A stretch of 43,386 nt of DNA from positions 1 through 43,386 of the forward strand of contig JAQUXS010000016.1 of the NCBI GenBank assembly GCA_028692255.1, written 5' to 3'. The notes beneath the pieces are model-generated. The model was not told where the DNA came from and searched no databases. It was given only the letters and a program-made list of their open reading frames with translations. Numbering within the stretch: position 1 is the first letter of the stretch; each line of letters begins with the position of its first letter. This stretch comes from Clostridium sp. Lineage in GTDB: Bacteria; Bacillota; Clostridia; Clostridiales; Clostridiaceae. Positions 42,902 to 43,386 of the stretch are shown in pieces. The translations under genes and the position numbers were made by a program.

Positions 42902-43386
42902 ATGGACAATTATTCAAATAAGTTTGAACCAGGTAATATTAATAAAGTTAATTTAATGATTTTATGGGCAGTTTGTATTGTATTGTCAATTGAAAATTTA
43001 GTTCTTTACGGAACAGCTAAAATTGACGTTGTCATTGTGCTTACAATATCAGGAATTATAGGAACAATTTTTTATTTCTTACCAATTAAAAAAATCATTA
43101 GAGGAGCATGCATATGTCTTGTACCTATCTATGCTAGTTTTTATTTATTATATTCCTTAAAAGCTGATCCTAAATTTTTTATAGTATATTTAGGAGGAGT
43201 AGCTATGGCTACTTTGTATATTAATGATAAATTATTAATGATATATGCTGGTATTTTTATTGTGTCAATAATAATTTATGAAATACTTGAACCTACATAT
43301 TTAATGGGAACAACTCAGTTTAATTCTTTGCTTCAATTTATTCAAAGATTATTTGTAATAGATGCAGTAATAAGTATTTTATATTT
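42902..43386 (+). CDS. Polytopic membrane protein, N-terminal part (cut by window end)
   Basis: Open from ATG 42902 (MDNYSNKFEPGNINKVNLMI) to the window edge, 161 codons. The ATG at 42897 belongs to a frame that stops after 19 codons. AGGAGG at 42887-42892 is a good binding site. Five or six hydrophobic segments are visible (ILWAVCIVLSIENLVLYG; VIVLTISGIIGTIFYFL; ACICLVPIYASFYLLYS; FFIVYLGGVAMATLYI; MIYAGIFIVSIIIYEIL). This layout is compatible with the membrane part of some clostridial chemoreceptors or sensor proteins, but no diagnostic motif is inside the window. Confidence 0.7.
   Translation, partial: MDNYSNKFEPGNINKVNLMILWAVCIVLSIENLVLYGTAKIDVVIVLTISGIIGTIFYFLPIKKIIRGACICLVPIYASFYLLYSLKADPKFFIVYLGGVAMATLYINDKLLMIYAGIFIVSIIIYEILEPTYLMGTTQFNSLLQFIQRLFVIDAVISILY

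Overview
The window is a continuous stretch of a low-GC Firmicute chromosome, almost certainly Clostridium sensu stricto. The evidence is the AT-rich composition, strong AAGGAGG ribosome binding sites, frequent GTG/TTG starts, a ptb-buk butyrate operon, a two-subunit fumarase, a pyridine-nucleotide-independent type of thioredoxin reductase, and overall gene order. The Ptb protein closely resembles that of C. acetobutylicum from memory but is clearly not identical, so a relative is likely; the species cannot be fixed from the sequence alone. Nearly all of the window is core chromosome. I see no insertion sequence, prophage, CRISPR array, tRNA or rRNA.

Layout. (1) 1-16070: the end of tuf, a terminator, a strong promoter with a structured ~200-nt leader, then the S10-spc-alpha ribosomal superoperon (rpsJ to rplQ), including secY, adk, map, a small KOW-type protein gene, infA, rpmJ and rpoA. 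(2) 16094-20356: ecfA1-ecfA2-ecfT (energizing module of vitamin transporters), truA, then rplM-rpsI behind their own promoter and an L13-type leader. (3) 20464-25793: a PhoU-like/Pit phosphate transporter pair, cwlD, and a fumarase alpha-beta / CitX-like / TPR gene group. (4) 25823-32840: a sugar phosphotransferase (PTS) region made of a DeoR-type repressor, a fructose-family EIIA and EIIBC, a sigma-54 activator (minus strand), and ptsI (enzyme I). (5) 32918-35504: a membrane-anchored TPR protein, thioredoxin and a ferredoxin-type flavin thioredoxin reductase. (6) 35519-40591: a minus-strand cell-wall hydrolase behind a c-di-AMP (ydaO-type) riboswitch and an unknown membrane protein, opposite the plus-strand cdaA-cdaR c-di-AMP synthase operon with an FAD protein. 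(7) 40715-42756: ptb-buk, making ATP and butyrate from butyryl-CoA. (8) 42902-end: the start of an unrecognised polytopic membrane protein cut by the window edge.

The most interesting part is region 4. The activator at 28744-30759 begins with a complete HPr-like domain that keeps His15 and Arg17, followed by two PAS domains, a GAFTGA-bearing sigma-54 AAA+ domain and a Fis-type helix-turn-helix. It is divergent from ptsI, whose promoter is a textbook -24/-12 element (TTGGCAC-N5-TTGC). Three palindromes of the form WTGATA-N5-TATCAA lie between them and are natural activator sites. This suggests a closed loop in which enzyme I phosphorylates the activator that drives its own gene.

Other regulatory signals worth attention are a CsoR/CstR-like GC-tract palindrome just downstream of the thioredoxin promoter, a c-di-AMP riboswitch about 1.2 kb from the c-di-AMP synthase gene, repeated CGTG motifs around the DeoR promoter, and leader RNA structures before rpsJ, rplM and rplQ. 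All functional statements are from sequence reading and family knowledge; no database search was run.
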